From NCBI RefSeq assembly GCF_000001735.4, contig NC_003075.7, positions 12,339,001 through 12,403,000 on the forward strand: a stretch of 64,000 nt of DNA. Direction: 5' to 3'. The DNA comes from Arabidopsis thaliana (lineage: Eukaryota; Streptophyta; Magnoliopsida; Brassicales; Brassicaceae). Under the pieces are notes generated by a model. That model searched no databases. It was not told where the DNA came from and saw only the letters and a program-made list of their open reading frames with translations. Below are positions 61,051-64,000 of the stretch, piece by piece. How positions within the stretch are numbered: position 1 is the stretch's first letter; each line of letters opens with the position of its first letter. A program made the position numbers and the translations under genes.

Positions 61051-61378
61051 TTTCGATGAAGAGAGGTTTATTTAGGATGAGAGTAAAATCTGCAGAATTG
61101 GAGCTAAGATTAGTATGATATAGTCGACACTCGACAACGTTCAATAGAAGAAGGCACGTGCTGATACACGTGAATCAACGGGCCATATAAGCTAGAAACG
61201 TTTGGGCTTTAGTGGCCCAATAAGGATGAACAACTTTTTGTTTTTTGTTTTTGGCGGATTTTTTTAATTCTTTGATTTTCTATTTTATTTAGGGTTTTTA
61301 TTCTTATTATATAAAGGTTGGATCGGTTTGTGAAATTTGGAGCTAAGATCAGAGATTTCAGCGATTTGGAGATTGGAG
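61051..61378. promoter_or_regulatory. Compact bidirectional promoter, GH28 gene / LRR gene
   Basis: Only 328 bases separate the two divergent start codons. They hold two G-boxes (CACGTG at 61155-61160, in GCACGTGC, and at 61167-61172) and site II-type motifs (CGGGCC near 61180, TGGGCT at 61203-61208, GGCCCA at 61214-61219). AGGGTTTTTATTC (telo-box-like) near 61291 and TTATATAAAGG near 61308 suit the plus-strand gene. Confidence 0.6.
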
Positions 61379-63994
61379 ATGGAGAGTCCTTTGGTGCGTC
61401 TATGCTTAAAGGAAGCTTGTAAGAGCGGAGATGCGGTGGAACGATGGCGACTTCAGCGGCGTAGTCTTGAGAGTCTGCCTCCTCACCTTGCTGATGCTCT
61501 CCTCCGTCGCCTCCTCAAAAAGCGGCTTCTTTTCCCTTCGTTACTCGAGTAAACTCTTCACTTCCTTACATAGTTCTGATCGTTTCTAATATGAATCTGA
61601 TTTCTGATCTCGAAATGCTGAGCTATATATATATATATATGCTTCGATTTGAGATATTGAGTGATCGCTTGGGATCTTAGTTTTTAAATTTGATTAGAAT
61701 TTTTTTTTTTTCTGTATTCATGTTGAAATAATTATTCCTGAAGTGTTTAGCTGTAGAATTGTGTTGGTCTTGGTACATCGTTGCGGAAAATGCAATGATT
61801 GCATGGACACTGAACTATTGTATCTGTATCACACAACTAAACAAGACTCTTTTCTGTGCAGAGGATTCAAATATTCTGTAGAGAATATAGATCTCCGAGG
61901 CAAAAGCTCAGTTAACGCAGAATGGATGGCTTACATTGGAGGCTTCGTTAATCTAATTACTCTAAATCTTTCAGATTGCCAGAGAATCAACAGTTCCACC
62001 CTCTGGCCTATCACAGGTATGTTGAGTGATATACTCCGAGTTTTGGAATGGAAGTTTAAGAGAAATTTAAGTGTTTAATATGTGATATTGGATTTTCAGG
62101 ATTAACAAGTTTGACAGAGTTGGACCTTTCAAGATGTTTCAAGGTTACGGATGCTGGTATGAAGCACCTCCAATCTGTTGTAAATCTGAAAAAGTTGTGG
62201 ATTTCACAGACAGGTGTCACTGAAGTTGGAATTTCTCTTCTTGCTTCACTTAAAAAATTGTCTCTTTTGGATTTGGGCGGCTTACCTGTAACTGATCAGA
62301 ACTTGATTTCTCTCCAGGTATTACCTGTGCTCTTTCTTTATTGTAGTCATTAGGGTTGTTTTAATTGCATGATGTATGTTATTGAACTGTGTAGTTCAAT
62401 AGTTATCATCTATCTATCTAGTTAAATTTGTTAGAGAGCTCTGCTAAAATTGTAAAGTTCTAGGTACTACTACTATGTTGAGTATAGAGTATAATGTGCA
62501 CAGAAACTATTTAGTCTTCAGGATTCTAAAATTCAAATATCATTTCCTGGTTATTAAACCCATTAATCCCTACAAATGAAGTTCAAGTGTATGTTCAATA
62601 TAGTTTCTTGCGTGAAGATGTTTGTATGCCCGAATTCACTTATTAAAAACATGCCTATTTTTATTTTATTTTTGTCACTGAAAAACATGCCTATTTGTAA
62701 TAACATTTAATATGTAGACGATCAATCTTTTTTTAGTTTTTCTGACCGCCATTTTCTTTATTGCTGCTCAGGCACTGACAAAGCTAGAGTACCTTGACAT
62801 CTGGGGAAGCAACGTAACCAACCAAGGAGCTGTCAGTATTCTCAAATTTTCTAACTTGAGCTTCCTAAACCTCTCGTGGACAAGCATCACACAGACTCCA
62901 AACATTCCGCACCTTGAATGCTTACACATGAACACGTGCACCATTGTCTCCGAACCAAAAACTCATAGCTCATTAGCTTCCTTGAAAAAGCTAGTTTTAT
63001 CGGGAGCTAATTTCAGTGCCGAGACAGAGTCCTTGTCCTTTACCAACAAAAGCTGTATAACCTACTTAGACGTTTCCAAGACTTCCCTCAAAAACTTCAG
63101 CTTCTTAGAAACTATGTTTAACCTAGAACATCTTGATCTGAGCTCCACAGCTTTCGGGGATGATTCTGTTGGGTTTGTAGCATGTGTTGGTGAGAATCTA
63201 AAGAATCTTAATGTCTCGGATACACAAATCACTCCTTCTGGGGTCGGGAATCTTGCTGGACATGTGCCACAACTTGAGACATTATCTATGTCCCAGACAT
63301 TTGTCGACGATCTTTCCATCTTGCTTATCAGCACCACGATGCCTTGCATTAAAGCCCTTGACTTGGGCATGAACAGCACCCTAGGTATGTATGAGCCTTC
63401 TAAGATCTAACGAGTGATTATTAACCCTATCATAACCCTACGACTCTATTTTTTTCAGGATTCTACTATCTAATATCTCCACAAGAAGAAAAAGAGAAGT
63501 CACTAGCAGCACTACAATCTCTAACTTCCCTTGAAACCCTGAGTCTAGAACATCCGTACCTGGGTGACAAAGCTCTTTCCGGTCTAAGTAGCCTTACTGG
63601 ATTAACACATTTGTCCCTAACAAGCACATCCCTCACAGATTCCACACTCCACCATCTCTCCTCTCTTCCAAACCTAGTCAGTCTCGGAGTCCGAGATGGA
63701 GTTTTGACCAGCAATGGTCTTGAGAAGTTTAGACCACCTAACAGGCTAAGAACACTCGACCTCCAAGGTTGTTGGCTTTTAACCAAAGATGATATTGCTG
63801 GTCTCTGCAAAAGGTACCCTCACATCAAGGTGAGGCATGAGCATGCTGACTCTTCTTCTCTCGACCAGAATCAACTTCTTCCTCGGTCATCTACTCCACA
63901 GAGTTTTGGAAAGGTAGCAAGGAGGAACAACCAGAGGCCGGAGAGTTCTGTTGCTGTTCCCAGGAGTTTTTTAGGTACGCCCTTTTCTCACTAA
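61379..63994 (+). CDS. Leucine-rich repeat protein (RNI-like), 3' end uncertain
   Basis: Five coding exons inside the window (61379-61548, 61862-62016, 62100-62317, 62772-63384, 63459-63994) join in phase. If the frame runs to the TAA at 63992-63994 the protein has 563 aa. It opens with an F-box-like or VHL-like basic/Leu-rich helix (LVRLCLKEACKSGDAVERWR, LPPHLADALLRRLLKKRLL). Then come many ~24-residue LRRs of the AMN1/RNI type (LTELDLSRCFKVTDAGMKHL, LKKLSLLDLGGLPVTDQNL, LEHLDLSSTAFGDDSVGF). There is no signal peptide, membrane helix or kinase. Such proteins are often substrate adaptors or scaffolds; no function is known to me (AT4G23840-type). A good donor (AG/GTACGC) at 63975 suggests splicing to exons beyond the window. 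An upstream open stretch to 61337 lacks an ATG. Confidence 0.82.
61624..61640. repeat. (TA)n microsatellite in the LRR gene first intron
   Basis: Seventeen alternating T and A bases inside intron 1. Confidence 0.9.
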
Positions 63995-64000
63995 CGTGCT

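Overview
This window is plant nuclear DNA: AT-rich, intron-bearing genes with GT-AG junctions, long AT-rich intergenic stretches, and site II (GGCCCA/TGGGCC) promoter motifs. Gene order and proteins match Arabidopsis thaliana chromosome 4 in the AT4G23690-AT4G23840 interval, as I recall it. My spliced models also give lengths I remember for several of these proteins (820 aa for CHX17, 324 aa for WRKY53, 456 aa for 3xHMG-box2). The locus assignment is recognition from memory, not a database search. The window is probably A. thaliana itself or a very close relative.

Layout. 1-7.1 kb: a dirigent protein gene (DIR6) and the cation/H+ exchanger CHX17, both on the minus strand. 11-12.4 kb: V-ATPase subunit G (VHA-G2, plus). 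13.4-14.2 kb: the MIR319A hairpin, followed by about 5.5 kb of AT-rich DNA. 19.7-30.2 kb: three plus-strand genes, for a DUF1191-like membrane protein, a glucose-6-phosphate 1-epimerase-like protein and an LRR receptor kinase with degenerate catalytic motifs. A small Helitron with a hairpin 3' end lies between the last two. 30.2-43 kb: about 11.6 kb of non-coding DNA around the single-exon cytokinin response factor CRF2, which has a long pyrimidine-rich leader. 43-44 kb: a twin CX9C mitochondrial protein. 44.2-48.3 kb: a 1.3-kb direct duplication carrying two coiled-coil genes of unknown function, separated by a hAT-like element. 48.9-53.5 kb: an O-acetyltransferase (TBL24) and a three-HMG-box chromatin protein. 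53.7-54.7 kb: WRKY53 (minus), convergent with the HMG gene. 58.2-61.05 kb: a GH28 pectinase-like gene (minus), divergent from a leucine-rich-repeat gene (61.4-64.0 kb, plus) whose 3' end may lie beyond the window.

These genes do not form an operon or a biosynthetic cluster. Themes recur (cell wall: DIR6, TBL24, GH28; pH and ion balance: CHX17, VHA-G2; regulators with large non-coding flanks: MIR319A, CRF2, WRKY53), but joint function is not shown by the sequence. The least ordinary parts are the duplicated coiled-coil pair (one copy has lost a splice donor, the other encodes a SUMO-interacting-motif-like tail), a palindrome-dense island at 34.1-34.3 kb, the duplicated TATA-containing unit upstream of WRKY53, and the two-codon upstream ORF of CRF2. 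I found no clearly new multi-gene system.
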